Shown here: positions 63,316 through 64,000 of the stretch, piece by piece | How the letters are laid out: each line of letters starts with the position of its first letter | Position numbering within the stretch: the first letter of the stretch is position 1 | Made by a program: the position numbers and the translations under genes | The notes under the pieces: generated by a model | Database searches by the model: none | What the model saw: the letters and a program-made list of their open reading frames with translations, nothing else | What the model was told of the DNA's origin: nothing | From: Pontixanthobacter luteolus | GTDB lineage: Bacteria; Pseudomonadota; Alphaproteobacteria; Sphingomonadales; Sphingomonadaceae | DNA length: 64,000 bases | Direction of reading: 5' to 3' | Assembly (NCBI RefSeq): GCF_009828095.1 | Contig: NZ_WTYP01000002.1 | Location: 501,001 to 565,000, forward strand

Positions 63316-63933
63316 GTGAAAGCTGAACAAAGCGCCATCCCTTCGTCGGACCCTTTCGGACTGTTCGAAGAATGGTTTGCGCAGGCGCGCGAAAGCGAGC
63401 CGAACGATCCCAATGCAATGGCTTTGGCGACGGCAACGCCCGGCGGTGCCCCTTCGGTGCGGATGGTCCTGCTCAAGGGCCACGGGGCAGACGGGTATGT
63501 GTTCTATACCAATGCACAAAGCCGCAAAGGTCAGGAAATACGCGCCAATATGCAGGCCGCCCTGCTGTTTCACTGGAAAAGCCTGCGCCGGCAAATCCGG
63601 ATCGAAGGGCCGCTGGAAGAAGTCAGCGCGGCGATGGCCGACGATTATTTCCACTCACGCCCGCATGTCTCGCAAATCGCATCGGCGGCATCCGACCAGT
63701 CCCGGCCGCTGGCTGATCGCAGCGAATATTATGACCGCGTCGCCAAGCTGGAAGAAGAGTATCCGGAAGGCAGTAACGTTCCGCGCCCTGCGCACTGGAC
63801 GGGGTTTCGCCTGCGCCCCCGGGCGATGGAATTCTGGCTCGACAGGCCGGGCCGGATGCATGATCGCCGCCGGTTCGAGCTTGCCGGTGCCGGCGATGCC
63901 CTGAGCTGGGAAGACAGGCTGCTCTATCCGTGA
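63316..63933 (+). CDS. pdxH: Pyridoxine/pyridoxamine 5'-phosphate oxidase
   Basis: A 205-residue FMN enzyme that makes pyridoxal 5'-phosphate. Family stretches: DPNAMALATATPGGAPSVRMVLLKG (FMN/phosphate), FYTNAQSRKGQEIRAN, ALLFHWKSLRRQIRIEG, HWTGFRLRPRAMEFWLDRPGRMHDR and the terminal W-x-DRLLYP. The GTG start at 63316 has AGGA upstream. Its stop overlaps the start of the next gene. Confidence 0.95.
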   Translation: MKAEQSAIPSSDPFGLFEEWFAQARESEPNDPNAMALATATPGGAPSVRMVLLKGHGADGYVFYTNAQSRKGQEIRANMQAALLFHWKSLRRQIRIEGPLEEVSAAMADDYFHSRPHVSQIASAASDQSRPLADRSEYYDRVAKLEEEYPEGSNVPRPAHWTGFRLRPRAMEFWLDRPGRMHDRRRFELAGAGDALSWEDRLLYP

Positions 63934-64000
63934 CCGAACCGTTTGAACACCGCGCCGGTCTGGCCCGAAGCGCAGCGATTGCGTCTATTGCAGTGGCGGT
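63930..64000 (+). CDS. Start of a probable cation diffusion facilitator transporter (cut by window end)
   Basis: A GTG overlapping the pdxH stop (GTGA) opens a frame VTEPFEHRAGLARSAAIASIAVA that continues past the window. The pattern of a short polar start and then a Leu-x-Arg-x-Ala-Ala-x-Ala-Ser hydrophobic onset is like the N-terminus of CDF-family metal exporters, which are commonly found after pdxH in sphingomonads. Only 23 codons are visible, so the assignment is tentative. Confidence 0.4.
   Translation, partial: MTEPFEHRAGLARSAAIASIAVA

Overview
The window is a GC-rich chromosomal segment of an alphaproteobacterium. Gene content and order (carD next to fdxA, an S4 protein and a SUV3-like helicase; trcR/DUF1013; coq7; a non-hydrolysing wecB; a sphingan-type export module) point to Sphingomonadales, most likely an Erythrobacter-like genus. 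This placement is inference from gene families. No rRNA, tRNA, CRISPR array, insertion sequence or phage gene was seen.

Housekeeping part, about 1-28.7 kb. In order it holds: a GIN-domain lipoprotein; carD; fdxA; an Hsp15-like S4 protein and a DExH helicase; an M23 cell-wall protein behind a canonical CtrA-type box; an overlapping operon hemB - two tandem GNATs - gamma carbonic anhydrase - DUF167; a DUF1993 protein; an ATP-dependent DNA ligase with its MBL-fold exonuclease; clpA; a quinone oxidoreductase and GST pair; the frameshifted remains of a family-4 glycosyltransferase; trcR; an acyl-CoA ligase with an 18-bp operator-like palindrome at its start; a bactofilin/M23 pair; the nadD-rsfS-rlmH-EnvC-like-ctpA-dsbB-coq7 series; and a secreted protein of unknown function.

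Polysaccharide locus, about 28.8-60.2 kb. This is a Wzx/Wzy-type surface polysaccharide cluster. Precursor genes are wecB/wecC (UDP-ManNAcA), a UDP-glucuronate 4-epimerase type enzyme (UDP-GalA), a TviB-type dehydrogenase (UDP-GlcNAcA) and kpsF/kdsA/kdsB (CMP-Kdo). Assembly genes are an initiating sugar transferase, at least two GT4 transferases, one unassigned GT-B-like protein, a flippase, an EpsG-type polymerase, an O-antigen-ligase-type protein, and the Wza/Wzc pair with a TPR-like partner. Decorating genes are an FkbM methyltransferase, an acyltransferase-SGNH protein, an Fe(II)/2OG oxygenase, an Stf0-type sulfotransferase, an AsnB-type amidotransferase, a GNAT, a NodB-like deacetylase and a pyruvyl transferase. 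Together they predict a strongly acidic, possibly sulfated, pyruvylated and partly amidated polymer. Orientation switches repeatedly, and two central stretches (about 38.8-42.7 and 46.2-52.2 kb) look more A/T-rich than their flanks, as in exchangeable serotype-like cassettes.

Right flank, about 60.3-64 kb: an operon dnaJ-like - yihY - fabI on the minus strand, then pdxH and the start of a probable cation-efflux gene on the plus strand.
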